Part shown: positions 17,438-26,576 of the stretch, piece after piece
Numbering within the stretch: the first letter of the stretch is position 1
Layout of the letters: the number at the start of each line of letters is the position of its first letter
Made by a program: the position numbers and the translations under genes
Source of the DNA: Sphingobacterium wenxiniae
GTDB taxonomy: Bacteria > Bacteroidota > Bacteroidia > Sphingobacteriales > Sphingobacteriaceae
DNA length: 64,000 nt
Direction of reading: 5' to 3'
Assembly: GCF_900116225.1 (NCBI RefSeq)
Contig: NZ_FOZZ01000009.1
Location: forward strand, 43,857 to 107,856
The notes under the pieces: model-generated
Seen by the model: the letters and a program-made list of their open reading frames with translations, nothing else
Database searches by the model: none
Told to the model about the DNA's origin: nothing

Positions 17438-19855
17438 ATGAAAAAAATCTACCATTATTTATCCGTAACCTTATGTTTTCTATGGGTTACGATGAGCAGT
17501 TTTGCACAACAACATGATGTGACAGGGAAAATTGTTTCCGAAGATAATAACCCAATTGAAGGAGCTTCTGTTTACCTTTTAACTGCTAAATCCGAAGCGT
17601 TGATGAAAACGACACTTACAGATGAATCGGGGGGCTATACATTCAAAAATGTACCGCACGGCGAATTTATTGTACAAGTAACTTCCGTAGGCTTTCAATT
17701 ATATAAATCCACGACTTTCTCATTGAACGATCAGGCCGTTAAAATGGATGCTATCATACTGAAACCAGAAGCCAAAACTATTGCAGAAGTAGCGGTGGAA
17801 GGGCGTGTACCTTTGGTTCAGCAGCGGGATGGAAAGTTGGTGCTTAATGTCGAAAATTCTACATTGGCAGCAGGGAATACAGCTTTTGAGGTGGTGCAAC
17901 GGGCACCAGGTGTTAGCGTAGATAAAGACGAAAACCTACAGCTTATGGGGCAGGCAGGAATTAACGTGACCATTGATGGCCGCCAAACCTATATGTCGGG
18001 CGAGCAATTGACAGCATTATTAAAGTCCATGAATGGCGACCAAATAAAGAGCATTGAGGTGAGTACAACCCGGTCTGCAAAAGACGATGCTGAAGGAACG
18101 GTAGGCTCCATTAACATTGTGCTAAAGAAAAATCGTTTAGAAGGTTTTAACGGAACTTTTCAAGCCAGCGCGGGTTATGGTCGTCATGCAAGAGGCAACA
18201 GCTCATTGAACTTGAATTACAAAAAGGAGAATACGACAGTTTTTGGCTCTTATGGATTTACAAGGAATAAGAATCAGTATGATATTGATATTGAGCGTGT
18301 TATTCCTGCGGTGGAAGGCGACCGTGTTTTTAATCAGGATGCTACCATGAAAGAGCTTGATAAAACCCATAATTATAGGATTGGTGTGGAGCAGAAAACT
18401 TCTGATAGGAATACGATGGTGTTGCAGTTTTCAGGGATTAATGAAGTGGAAGATTCTGAGAACAGTAGTATTACGAATATCGGTTCCAGTTTACAATCCG
18501 TGGACTCAATCTTACATTCCAACTCCTTGCAGGACAGGCCGTTTAACCGCTATTCCTTGAACTTTAACAACGAATTAAAAGTAGATACACTTGGTGGAAA
18601 ACTGGTTTTGGATTTGGATTGGAGTGCATTCCGTACCGATGCGGACAACCATTATGAGTACCGTACATATTTACCTGACGGCTCGTTAAAATATGATCCG
18701 GAACTGGAGTGGACGGGCACACCTGTGAAAATAGATATTTATGTCGGAAAACTGGACTTTACTAAGACTATCGGGAAGGCAAAATTTGAGTCCGGGCTGA
18801 AATACAGCAATGTAAAATCGGATAACGACCTGCAATTTGAGCATTTTGTCAACGGGCAATGGCAGGATTATGCCGGCCGGCCAAACCACTTTGTTTACAC
18901 GGAACAAATCAGCGCAGGTTACATAGACTATAGCCAGGCATTTGGTAAAATGAGTGTGAAGTTGGGCTTGCGTGGAGAATATACGGTTTCAGATGGTCAT
19001 TCCATTACGTTGGATAGCCGAGTGAAAAGGGATTACTTCGACATTTTCCCATCGGCAAATGTGGGTTATACTGTAAATGAGAACCATGTGCTATCGCTGA
19101 GTTATGCAAGAAAGGTGTCCAGACCAAATTACCGCTTTTTAAATCCTTTTGAGTACTTTATTGATAAATTCACTTCGCAGCGTGGTAATCCTTATCTGAA
19201 TCCGCAATATACGAACGGCATTACATTGAACTATACCGCCTTTAAGATGTTTAACTTCACTTTGGGAACGGATATTAGTAGGGATGCTATCGTGGAGAGC
19301 CTTGATCAGGATTCGGTGTCGGGTAAAGCCTGGGTGACACGGGATAACCTTGGGGAATCGACCACATCGTATCTGAATATCAATGCACCATTCCGGATAG
19401 GCAAGTTCTGGACGATGAACAATAATTTGACAACAATTTATATGACATTCAAAGGGCCGATAGCGGGTTCTTATATCAATGATGGTTCTGTGTTTTTCCA
19501 AGGAAGAAGTATGAACAACTTTAGAATATCCCCCGCTTTCTCAGCGGAGATGTCCGTTAACTACAGCAGTCCATTTCTGTACAATGTATACAGGATACAT
19601 GCGCGCTGGGGGATGGATTTAGGGGTGAATTATAACTTCAAGGAAGGACGGCATTCTTTGAAATTAGCTGGTACGGATATTTTCAGAACCCAGAAAAACA
19701 ATCTATCAACGGATTTTGCTTCATACAATGCGAAGATTCGTCAATATCATGATAGTCGTTCTATTCGTCTGACCTATACATACAAATTCGGTAACCTCAA
19801 ACAGCAGATGAGAAGAAATGGTGGCGACTCGGAAGAGAAAAGCCGGGCCATGTAA
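17438..19855 (+). CDS. Outer-membrane beta-barrel family protein with carboxypeptidase-like and plug domains
   Basis: The 805-residue protein has a signal peptide (cleavage after SSFA), a carboxypeptidase-like regulatory domain at about residues 28-108 (GKIVSEDNNPIEGASVYLL), a plug-like domain at about 125-230 (AFEVVQRAPGVSVDKDENL, NVTIDGRQTYMSGEQL), and a beta barrel to the C-terminus. It belongs to the TonB-receptor-like outer membrane beta-barrel family, which lacks the usual TonB box and strong C-terminal receptor signature. Substrate is unknown. It follows pspC by about 100 bp and may be part of the same envelope-stress unit. A terminator lies directly downstream. Confidence 0.85.
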   Translation: MKKIYHYLSVTLCFLWVTMSSFAQQHDVTGKIVSEDNNPIEGASVYLLTAKSEALMKTTLTDESGGYTFKNVPHGEFIVQVTSVGFQLYKSTTFSLNDQAVKMDAIILKPEAKTIAEVAVEGRVPLVQQRDGKLVLNVENSTLAAGNTAFEVVQRAPGVSVDKDENLQLMGQAGINVTIDGRQTYMSGEQLTALLKSMNGDQIKSIEVSTTRSAKDDAEGTVGSINIVLKKNRLEGFNGTFQASAGYGRHARGNSSLNLNYKKENTTVFGSYGFTRNKNQYDIDIERVIPAVEGDRVFNQDATMKELDKTHNYRIGVEQKTSDRNTMVLQFSGINEVEDSENSSITNIGSSLQSVDSILHSNSLQDRPFNRYSLNFNNELKVDTLGGKLVLDLDWSAFRTDADNHYEYRTYLPDGSLKYDPELEWTGTPVKIDIYVGKLDFTKTIGKAKFESGLKYSNVKSDNDLQFEHFVNGQWQDYAGRPNHFVYTEQISAGYIDYSQAFGKMSVKLGLRGEYTVSDGHSITLDSRVKRDYFDIFPSANVGYTVNENHVLSLSYARKVSRPNYRFLNPFEYFIDKFTSQRGNPYLNPQYTNGITLNYTAFKMFNFTLGTDISRDAIVESLDQDSVSGKAWVTRDNLGESTTSYLNINAPFRIGKFWTMNNNLTTIYMTFKGPIAGSYINDGSVFFQGRSMNNFRISPAFSAEMSVNYSSPFLYNVYRIHARWGMDLGVNYNFKEGRHSLKLAGTDIFRTQKNNLSTDFASYNAKIRQYHDSRSIRLTYTYKFGNLKQQMRRNGGDSEEKSRAM

Positions 19856-19885
19856 GGAATATGTTTTGTTTATATGTTTAGTTTT

Positions 19886-19918
19886 TACCGCAGGAGGAAT
19901 TTCTGCGGTATTTTTTTA
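19886..19918 (+). terminator. Rho-independent terminator after the beta-barrel gene
   Basis: Stem TACCGCAG / CTGCGGTA around a 9-base loop, followed by seven T. Because it lies between the two genes, it also argues for the later start chosen for the LOG-family gene. Confidence 0.85.
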
Positions 19919-19951
19919 TCTTGTGGGGAAGAAAATATAGAGTTTTTTGAT

Positions 19952-20539
19952 ATGGCATTGAGAAGTATAGTTGTTTTTTGTGCATCCAGCTTGGGTAGTA
20001 AACAAGTGTTCAGTGAAGAGGCAACACACGTAGGCCGGACATTTGCTGTTCGAGGCATTACGCTGGTGTATGGGGGTGGTAAAGTAGGATTGATGGGGGC
20101 CGTGGCGAATGGAGCTTTAGAAGCCGGAGGAAAGGTTGTCGGTATTATTCCGCACTTCCTCAATTCTAAAGAAAGGGAGCATAATGGTGTTACGGAGCTA
20201 ATAACCGTAGAGAGTATGCACGACAGGAAGAGAATCATGAATGAACGAAGTGACGGCATCATCGCACTGCCAGGTGGTTTTGGTACAATGGAGGAGTTGT
20301 TCGAGATGATTACTTGGGCGCAGTTAGGTCTGCACCAAAAGCCTGTTGGTCTGTTAAATACAGATGGCTTTTACGACCATCTCTTGGCTTTTATAGACAA
20401 TATGGTGGAATCGGAACTGTTGAAAAAGGGAAACCGCGAGATGTTGCTTGTCGCGGATACCATTGAAGAGCTTCTGGAAAAAATGGAGAATTATAAAGCG
20501 CCTGATGTTCCAAAGTGGATACAGGAAGAGGAAATTTAA
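19952..20539 (+). CDS. LOG family protein (TIGR00730, putative nucleotide 5'-monophosphate phosphoribohydrolase)
   Basis: The 195-residue Rossmann-like protein begins MALRSIVVFCASSLGS and contains the family signature PGGFGTMEEL (near residue 98-107) and VYGGGKVGLMG. LOG enzymes release the base from nucleoside monophosphates. Plant members activate cytokinins, and bacterial members act on AMP or cytokinin nucleotides. The open frame extends to 19874 but would run through the terminator hairpin, so I start at 19952. The stop codon is the first arm of a palindrome shared with the convergent uxaC gene. Confidence 0.9.
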   Translation: MALRSIVVFCASSLGSKQVFSEEATHVGRTFAVRGITLVYGGGKVGLMGAVANGALEAGGKVVGIIPHFLNSKEREHNGVTELITVESMHDRKRIMNERSDGIIALPGGFGTMEELFEMITWAQLGLHQKPVGLLNTDGFYDHLLAFIDNMVESELLKKGNREMLLVADTIEELLEKMENYKAPDVPKWIQEEEI

Positions 20540-20570
20540 TGATTCAGCGGTTTAAACCGCTGAATCATTA
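20537..20570. terminator. Palindrome overlapping the stop codons of two convergent genes
   Basis: A perfect 34-bp palindrome (centre TTTAAA at 20551-20556) begins at the LOG-gene stop codon and contains the uxaC stop codon (20552-20554). It can form a hairpin in both transcripts and probably ends both. T-runs are weak on both sides, so termination is inferred from placement. Confidence 0.6.
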
Positions 20571-21967
20571 AAAGGGAAATAATTTTTCGCGTTATGGTAA
20601 CAGATGTCTGCAATCATACTACCGATCCACGGAATATCGTTGGGTATTAAACCTTTCTGTATGTCTTCAGCAAAAATGTTGCAGAGCAATCTTCGGAAAT
20701 ACTCATGTCTTGGAAAAGATAGAAAACTGCGGGAATCCGTTAACATCCCTATAAATCGACTGATTAGACCGATGTTGGATAATGCGTTGATTTGTTTGGT
20801 CATGCCATCGAGTTGGTCGTGAAACCACCAAGCTGAACCAAATTGTATCTTGCCGACTACAGAACCATCGTTAAAGTTCCCGGTCATAGCCGCAAAAAGG
20901 TCGTTGTCTACGGCATTGAGGTTATAAAGAATAGTCTTCGCCAATTTATTTTCTTTATCCAGCCGATCCAGAAACCTTACTAAGGCTTCTCCTTGCTTGA
21001 AGTCTCCAATACTATCCCAACCCGTGTCAGCACCTAATTCGTTGAACTTTCTGGAGTTGGTATTACGGAAAGCCCCTACATGATACTGCTGTACCCAGCC
21101 TTTTTCATGATCCCATTCCGCAAAATAGACCAACATGGCCGATTTGAATTTATTGCATTCCTCGGTTGTGATGAGCTCCTGTTTCCGTATTTTCTGAAAT
21201 ATCTGCGCGACTTCGTCTTCTGTATAATCATCAGCATAGAGATGGGACAATCCGTGGTCGGACACACAGCAACCTTGCGTGGCAAAAAAATCATGACGTG
21301 CTTTCAATGCGTCGAGGTATGTTTGGAAATCCGATATTTCCCGATTGGAGACTTCCGCCAGCTTATCGATATACGTATTAAAGACCTGCGGTTGTTCTGT
21401 CTGCATCGCTTTGTCCGGGCGGAAAGCTGGAAACATCTGGAAACTACTTTGTTCTTGGGCAAAAGTCTGGTGATGGATTAAGCTGTCAATGGGATCATCT
21501 GTTGTACATATCACTTTAACATTCATCTGCTGAAGTAAGTCCCTTGTGCTGTGCGTCTCCGCCTGCAATTGTGCAGAGGCTTGCTCGTAGATGTTTTCTG
21601 CGGTTTTGGGCGACAACAATTCCGTTATGCCAAAATAACGTTGCAATTCTAAATGTGTCCAATGATACAGTGGATTGCGAACAGTATAGGGAACCGTTTC
21701 TGCCCATTTCAGAAACTTTTCTTTGTCCGAAGCCTGTCCCGTGATATAATGCTCATCTATGCCATTTGCGCGCATAGCCCGCCATTTGTAATGGTCGCCA
21801 TATAACCAGGCTTGAGTGAGATTCTCAAACTTTTTATTTTCTGCTACTTCCTGAGGGGATAAATGGTTGTGATAATCGATAATTGGTTGAGATTTGGCAT
21901 AATTATGAAACAAATCTTCTGCTATATCGTTATGTAATAAAAAGTTATCGTCTAAAAAATTCTGCAT
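20552..21967 (-). CDS. uxaC: Glucuronate isomerase
   Basis: UxaC interconverts D-glucuronate and D-fructuronate (or galacturonate and tagaturonate) at the entry of hexuronate breakdown. The 471-residue amidohydrolase-fold protein shows DYHNHLSPQEVAENKKF near residues 32-48, WAETVPYTVRNPLYHWTHLEL, CTTDDPID, a central HVGAFRNTN and the C-terminal SRSFLSFPRHEYFRR. Length matches the family. The other hexuronate genes (uxuA, uxuB, kdgK) are not nearby. It stands alone on the minus strand and ends in the shared palindrome. Confidence 0.96.
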   Translation of the reverse strand: MQNFLDDNFLLHNDIAEDLFHNYAKSQPIIDYHNHLSPQEVAENKKFENLTQAWLYGDHYKWRAMRANGIDEHYITGQASDKEKFLKWAETVPYTVRNPLYHWTHLELQRYFGITELLSPKTAENIYEQASAQLQAETHSTRDLLQQMNVKVICTTDDPIDSLIHHQTFAQEQSSFQMFPAFRPDKAMQTEQPQVFNTYIDKLAEVSNREISDFQTYLDALKARHDFFATQGCCVSDHGLSHLYADDYTEDEVAQIFQKIRKQELITTEECNKFKSAMLVYFAEWDHEKGWVQQYHVGAFRNTNSRKFNELGADTGWDSIGDFKQGEALVRFLDRLDKENKLAKTILYNLNAVDNDLFAAMTGNFNDGSVVGKIQFGSAWWFHDQLDGMTKQINALSNIGLISRFIGMLTDSRSFLSFPRHEYFRRLLCNIFAEDIQKGLIPNDIPWIGSMIADICYHNAKNYFPFNDSAV

Positions 21968-22101
21968 GTTTTGTGGAAACGTCGTTTTAATTTGTTTAAA
22001 AATTGGAAATTTTATTAATAAATGCCGTATCTTAAACCATATTTTTTTACGAAAACGATTGTCGGGGACGATTTTAATTGAAGGTTTTTAGCAGATTTAT
22101 T

Positions 22102-22920
22102 ATGAAGAAATTAGTACTTGCCTGCGTTGCTTCTTTGTTGAGCGCATCGCTTTTTGCACAGAAACAACTTGCCCCGCTATGGGAAACAAAGGATTTACCA
22201 ACGCCTGAATCTGTTCTTTATTCGGGTTCTAACAACGTATTGTACGTGTCATTAATTGATGGAGATGGGAGTGCGAAAGACGGGAAAGGTGGTGTAGCTC
22301 TATTGAATCCGGACGGAAGCATAAAAGATAAGGAGTGGGTAACTGAACTGGATGCGCCTAAGGGATTGGCATTATACAAGGATTTGTTGTACGTAGCGGA
22401 CATTACCAAAATGGTGGTGATTGACATCATCACCGGGAATGTTATCAATGAAATTGAAGTTCCGGGATCGACTTTCCTAAATGATGTAACTGTGGATGAC
22501 AACGGCGTGGTTTATGTTTCGGACACGCGGGAAAACAAAATATATACATTGCGCAATGACCAGCCACAACTGTTTCTTGACAACACCACTGCCGTCAATG
22601 GGCTGAAGTTTGTCGATGGTTTCCTGTATGCTTTAGTTGGTCCGGAATTGTGGAAAATTGATGCTCAAAAGAACCATACGGTAATTGCCAAAGGTTTTGA
22701 ACTGGGTGGGGATGGATTGGAACCTGTCGGAAATGGTGATTTTCTGGTGACCTGCTGGGGCGGTTTGGTGTATTATGTGAAAGCTAATGGCGAGTTTGAA
22801 AAGCTGTTAGATGTTCGAGGTAAGATGAATACGGCAGATTTAGGTTATGACGCGAAGACGAAAAAAGTTTATATCCCGACTTTTAATAACAATAGTGTAA
22901 AGGCTTTTCAATTGAAGTGA
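22102..22920 (+). CDS. Secreted beta-propeller protein (SMP-30/gluconolactonase-like)
   Basis: The 272-residue protein has a signal peptide (MKKLVLACVASLLSASLFAQ) and a repeated propeller pattern such as APKGLALYKDLLYVADITK, DVTVDDNGVVYVSDTRENKIYTL and VNGLKFVDGFLYALVG, characteristic of SMP-30/Gluconolactonase/LRE-like domains. It is likely periplasmic. Catalytic residues cannot be assigned with confidence, so enzymatic function is open. The ATG at 22102 is preferred over an in-frame TTG at 22078 because it starts the signal peptide. An intergenic hairpin repeat follows. Confidence 0.8.
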   Translation: MKKLVLACVASLLSASLFAQKQLAPLWETKDLPTPESVLYSGSNNVLYVSLIDGDGSAKDGKGGVALLNPDGSIKDKEWVTELDAPKGLALYKDLLYVADITKMVVIDIITGNVINEIEVPGSTFLNDVTVDDNGVVYVSDTRENKIYTLRNDQPQLFLDNTTAVNGLKFVDGFLYALVGPELWKIDAQKNHTVIAKGFELGGDGLEPVGNGDFLVTCWGGLVYYVKANGEFEKLLDVRGKMNTADLGYDAKTKKVYIPTFNNNSVKAFQLK

Positions 22921-22932
22921 TAAATCTGTTGA

Positions 22933-23008
22933 AGACTTCCGAAGTTTCACTTTGAATTGTGGATAATGTGACATTTGGGATCTGGGTTTTCAGAAACTTC
23001 GGAAGTCT
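22933..23008. repeat. Interrupted copy of the AGACTTCCGAAGTTT hairpin family
   Basis: The arms AGACTTCCGAAGTTTC (22933-22948) and its exact complement (22993-23008) are separated by 44 bp, unlike the tight hairpins at 7853 and 42734. It lies just after the propeller gene and may end its transcript, but no T-run follows. Confidence 0.65.
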
Positions 23009-23073
23009 ACTATATCTGATTACAGGCAACTATCAATTTCCCATATCCATCCTCTAATCTGACCACTTATTAC

Positions 23074-23081
23074 TACTTTTG
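23074..23081 (+). promoter_or_regulatory. Putative -7 box for murF
   Basis: TACTTTTG fits TAnnTTTG and ends 4 bp before the murF ATG, implying a very short or leaderless message. Confidence 0.45.
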
Positions 23082-23085
23082 CGTT

Positions 23086-24384
23086 ATGCATATTGATGAG
23101 CTTTACAGACTGTACCGACAATACCCTAGGGTTTGTACCGATACCCGGAATATTCTTCCTGACAGTATTTTCTTTGCTTTAAAAGGCGAACGGTTTAACG
23201 CGAATACTTTTGCGGAAGAGGCTTTGTCTTTGGGGGCAAGATATGTCGTTATTGACGAAGCGCAATACCAGAAGGATGAACGTTATATCCTGGTGGACGA
23301 TGTGTTGCAGGCATTACAGCAACTGGCGAATCATCACCGCAAGCAATTGCATATTCCGTTTATAGGTGTAACCGGGACGAATGGTAAGACAACCACAAAA
23401 GAGCTGTTGTACGCGGTGCTGTCGCAGAAGTTCCGTGTATTAGCTACAAAAGGAAATCTCAACAATCATATAGGCGTGCCGTTGACCTTGCTGTCTATTA
23501 GCGAGGATGTAGAAGCGGCGATTATCGAAATGGGAGCAAACCATCCTGAAGAAATTGCTTTTTTATGTGGTTTGGCAGAACCTACACACGGTTTGATTAC
23601 CAATGTGGGAAAAGCACATCTGGAAGGTTTTGGTTCTTTTGAAGGCGTGAAAAAGACCAAAGGCGAGCTATATGATTACTTGAAATCGCATGATGGTGTT
23701 CTATTTTTGCAGGCGGATAATGCTCACCTGGTTGAAATGGAGCAAGCACGTGGGGTAAATAAGGTCGTGCGGTATGGTTTTTCGGAAGGTAATGATATTA
23801 TCGGCAGACTGGAGATCGCTAATCCCTTTCTAACTGTTTCCTGGCATAAAAATGGAGGAACGGATTATAAGATTACGACACATCTTACCGGTTCGTATAA
23901 TACGGAAAATATATTAGCGGCTGTGGCGGTAGGAGATTATTTTGGATTGACAGCAACGGAGATTAATGCCGGAGTAGAAGGCTATGTCCCGACAAACAAC
24001 CGCTCACAGATTACGAAAACTGCGGACAATACTGTTATTGCCGATTACTACAATGCGAACGCTAGCAGTATGGCCGCGGCATTGGATAATATAGCCGTGA
24101 TCGCAGGGAATAAGAAAGTGATTATCCTCGGTGATATGTTTGAGATGGGGGAAGAGTCCACCGAAGAGCATCGTAAAGTCATTGAGAAGGCTTTATCGTT
24201 GGGTGTAGACCGAGTTATCTTTGTCGGAAAGGCTTTTTATGCACAGCGTAATGATGCGGCACAATTCTATGAAACAACAGAAGAAGCGAAGACGGCTTTG
24301 ATTGAGAAACCCTTAAAGGGCTGTATGGTTCTGCTGAAAGCTTCGCGAGGGATGGCTTTTGAGAAGTTGATGGAGGTGTTGTAA
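23086..24384 (+). CDS. murF: UDP-N-acetylmuramoyl-tripeptide--D-alanyl-D-alanine ligase
   Basis: MurF adds D-Ala-D-Ala to UDP-MurNAc-tripeptide, the last cytoplasmic step of peptidoglycan precursor assembly. The 432-residue protein has the Mur N-terminal domain (DTRNILPDSIFFALKG), the ATP loop GVTGTNGKTTTKELL near residues 96-110, EMGANHPEEI, the central NVGKAHLEGFGS, and the C-terminal domain with ADYYNANASSMAAAL and ILGDMFEMG. Length is typical. It lies outside the dcw cluster, as in other Bacteroidota. Its stop codon lies in the following palindromic terminator. Confidence 0.96.
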   Translation: MHIDELYRLYRQYPRVCTDTRNILPDSIFFALKGERFNANTFAEEALSLGARYVVIDEAQYQKDERYILVDDVLQALQQLANHHRKQLHIPFIGVTGTNGKTTTKELLYAVLSQKFRVLATKGNLNNHIGVPLTLLSISEDVEAAIIEMGANHPEEIAFLCGLAEPTHGLITNVGKAHLEGFGSFEGVKKTKGELYDYLKSHDGVLFLQADNAHLVEMEQARGVNKVVRYGFSEGNDIIGRLEIANPFLTVSWHKNGGTDYKITTHLTGSYNTENILAAVAVGDYFGLTATEINAGVEGYVPTNNRSQITKTADNTVIADYYNANASSMAAALDNIAVIAGNKKVIILGDMFEMGEESTEEHRKVIEKALSLGVDRVIFVGKAFYAQRNDAAQFYETTEEAKTALIEKPLKGCMVLLKASRGMAFEKLMEVL

Positions 24385-24422
24385 AAAGATGGGGCATTTT
24401 AATTAAAATGCCCCATCTTTTT
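24383..24422. terminator. Bidirectional terminator between murF and the Rrf2 gene
   Basis: A perfect 40-bp palindrome (arms AAAAAGATGGGGCATTTTAA and complement) provides a T-run on both strands and overlaps the stop codons of murF and of the convergent Rrf2 gene. Confidence 0.9.
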
Positions 24423-24873
24423 AGAGTTTTATATGTGAACTATCCAATGATAATTCTGTTTCTTTATTGATAAGGTGGGCGATACTTGTATCATTGAGTA
24501 TTTGCAACATTGCGTTACGGACTTCTACAAAAGTATCGCGAATACCACAGGCGCCTTCTTCAATACACTCTTCGCAAGAACGGTAGAAATTCAAACTCAC
24601 ACAGGGCAACAAGGCAATCGGCCCATCAATTAAACGCATTACCTGCGAAAGAAAGATATCTTCCGGAGCTTTGTTTAGACTATAACCTCCACCTGCCCCT
24701 TTTTTGGAGTAGAGCATGCCGGCATTTCGCATTTCCAGAAGAATTTGCTCTAAGAATTTTTTAGGAATACGTTCCTCTTCGGCAATCTTTACGATCTGCA
24801 TAGGTTCTTTGCCGTAGTTGCGACCTAAAACCATCAGTGCCTTAATGGCGTACTTTGTCTTCTTAGAAAGCAT
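24421..24873 (-). CDS. Rrf2 family transcriptional regulator with cysteine cluster
   Basis: The 150-residue winged-helix protein has KYAIKALMVLGRNYG at the N-terminus and a recognition region IPKKFLEQILLEMRNAGMLYSKKGAGGGYSL. The loop CVSLNFYRSCEECIEEGACG (about residues 91-110) holds the cysteines that bind an iron-sulfur cluster in IscR and NsrR relatives. It could sense iron-sulfur status, nitric oxide or cysteine. No Suf or Cys genes are adjacent, so the target is unknown. A -7 box lies 35 bp upstream, and AAAGGATAA precedes the ATG. Confidence 0.9.
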   Translation of the reverse strand: MLSKKTKYAIKALMVLGRNYGKEPMQIVKIAEEERIPKKFLEQILLEMRNAGMLYSKKGAGGGYSLNKAPEDIFLSQVMRLIDGPIALLPCVSLNFYRSCEECIEEGACGIRDTFVEVRNAMLQILNDTSIAHLINKETELSLDSSHIKL

Positions 24874-24907
24874 AGTTTATCCTTTTTGTTAATTTGTGCT
24901 CTTCCTG

Positions 24908-24915
24908 CAAAGATA
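24908..24915 (-). promoter_or_regulatory. Putative -7 box for the Rrf2 gene
   Basis: On the minus strand TATCTTTG matches TAnnTTTG, 35 bp before the ATG at 24873. The box is only 13 bp from the end of the upstream phosphatase gene. Confidence 0.45.
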
Positions 24916-24927
24916 CGCAATTTACGC

Positions 24928-26565
24928 CTATTGTCCTAAGACCTCTACGATGGGCTTCCCAATGCTTCCGTTTGGTTCTGCGATATGTAGCAAAGCGGCG
25001 ATAGTAGGGGCAATATCCGTGATATGTGTCTCCTTGTTGGTAACGCCATGTTGTACACCCCAGCCCATAAACACTAAAGGTATATGCGAGTCATAAGGCG
25101 TCCAGGTCCCGTGGGTTGTTCCCGTGGAACGTGGTGTGCCATCGTACCATTGTGGTTCGGTTATGACTTGTATAGCGCCGCTGTTTTTACGGTTATAGCC
25201 GTTAATGATTTTTTCGCGTATAGGTAGCGGTAGCATCATGTTTTCTCCGCTTTCTACGTCCACTACATAAGCTACACCTTCTGCATCTTTAAGCTGTTTG
25301 ATGATTTCTTTTTTAATTTTTCCCTCGTCTAGCTGTGCGGCTTCAATAGCGTCATAATTGAGATGCACTTGATAGTTCATCAGGCTACGGACTAATTTTT
25401 CATGTCCAAATTTTTCGGCTAAATGTTCATTTAACTCACGTAGGTGCTGGCGGGCAAAGAAATAGCCACCATTTCCTCGCTGATCCATATAAAAGCGTGG
25501 GTTAAAGGATGCAGCATGGTCAGCAGTTAAGAAGAAGGTATAGTTGCCCTTGCCTACAGTTTTATCCAAATAGTTCAGCATTTCTGCCAACTCCTGATCT
25601 AGTCGTAGATAGATGTCTTCAATCTCCACAGAGGAAAGAGAGTAACGATGCCCAACATAATCTGTCGCCGATAGGCTCACACATAGAAAATCCGTAGCTC
25701 CCGTCGGGTTGTGCCCTAATTTTTCGTTCTGTATGGCTGCTTTGGCTAAGTCTAATGTCAGGGTATTGCCTGCGGGTGTTGTTTTAATTAATTCATAACC
25801 GGCATCTTTCATGAGTTCGGATGTTTTGCGAGGCAGTGTGGGGGTCTCTTCTCCAGCCCATTTCCCTTCATAGTCGTTGTCATCGGCAATACTATTTTTA
25901 TAGGTGCCAATAGGATAAAGTGGGGGCCAATCTTGTTTCAAGTATTTATCGGCCAGTTTCTGGCTGTTAAAATCATTTACCCATTTTGGAAGCTCCTCCA
26001 TATAATAAGTGGAACTTATCCAATTGCCGGATTTGCTTTCAAACCAATAGGCTGCGTCGGCAAAATGTCCTGCGGGAAGGATACCCCCGCGATCTTTGAT
26101 GGCAATACCAATAACTTTGGATTGAAAATTCGTTGCCAATTTTAGCTCATCCGTAACGGTCGATGCCAAAAGGTTTCTCGGGGATTGCTTTCCTTCGGTC
26201 TCGGATGTACCTACACCGTTTACATAATCATCCTGTGTGCAGTACATGGCTTGCCCAGTCTTTTGGATAATCCAGTCGTTACTGGCGATACCGTGTATGG
26301 ATGGTACAGAACCTGTATAAACGGAACTATGCCCGATTGCCGTGAAGGTAGGGACATAGTTGATGACGTTATTTTCGCAGGAAAAACCTTCGTTTAGCAA
26401 ACGGTTAAAGCCATCTGCTCCATAACGGTCGGCAAAACGATAAAGATAGTCCCAACGCATTTGGTCGACCATTAGACCAACGACCAATTTTGGTCGTGCA
26501 GGTTGGGCGGACGCAGAAAGGAACAACCCAACACCCAACAAACCGGATATAAATGATTTCCACAT
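24928..26565 (-). CDS. PafA-like alkaline phosphatase (secreted)
   Basis: The 545-residue protein has a signal peptide (cleavage after SASA) and the alkaline phosphatase fold. The visible catalytic set corresponds to the Elizabethkingia PafA phosphomonoesterase: Asp34 (MVDQMR), Thr75 nucleophile (PTFTAIGHS), Asn96 (ASNDW), Lys157 and Arg159 (AIKDRGG), Asp and His in ATDYVGHRY, Asp-His in TADHAA, and a late His in GTTHGTW. The spacing Thr to Asn and the Lys-x-Arg pair are as in PafA. It should release phosphate from many monoesters in the periplasm and be little inhibited by phosphate. No Pho-type regulator is near. Confidence 0.88.
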   Translation of the reverse strand: MWKSFISGLLGVGLFLSASAQPARPKLVVGLMVDQMRWDYLYRFADRYGADGFNRLLNEGFSCENNVINYVPTFTAIGHSSVYTGSVPSIHGIASNDWIIQKTGQAMYCTQDDYVNGVGTSETEGKQSPRNLLASTVTDELKLATNFQSKVIGIAIKDRGGILPAGHFADAAYWFESKSGNWISSTYYMEELPKWVNDFNSQKLADKYLKQDWPPLYPIGTYKNSIADDNDYEGKWAGEETPTLPRKTSELMKDAGYELIKTTPAGNTLTLDLAKAAIQNEKLGHNPTGATDFLCVSLSATDYVGHRYSLSSVEIEDIYLRLDQELAEMLNYLDKTVGKGNYTFFLTADHAASFNPRFYMDQRGNGGYFFARQHLRELNEHLAEKFGHEKLVRSLMNYQVHLNYDAIEAAQLDEGKIKKEIIKQLKDAEGVAYVVDVESGENMMLPLPIREKIINGYNRKNSGAIQVITEPQWYDGTPRSTGTTHGTWTPYDSHIPLVFMGWGVQHGVTNKETHITDIAPTIAALLHIAEPNGSIGKPIVEVLGQ

Positions 26566-26576
26566 GAGATTTTTGT

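Noticed and set aside
19885..20262. Minus-strand open frame of 125 residues inside the LOG-family gene
   Set aside because: It is antisense to conserved coding sequence and runs through the terminator at 19886.
25118..25133. Palindrome GTTCCCGTGGAAC inside the phosphatase gene, also parS-like
   Set aside because: One base is missing in the centre compared with the parS consensus, and it is coding sequence of a conserved protein.
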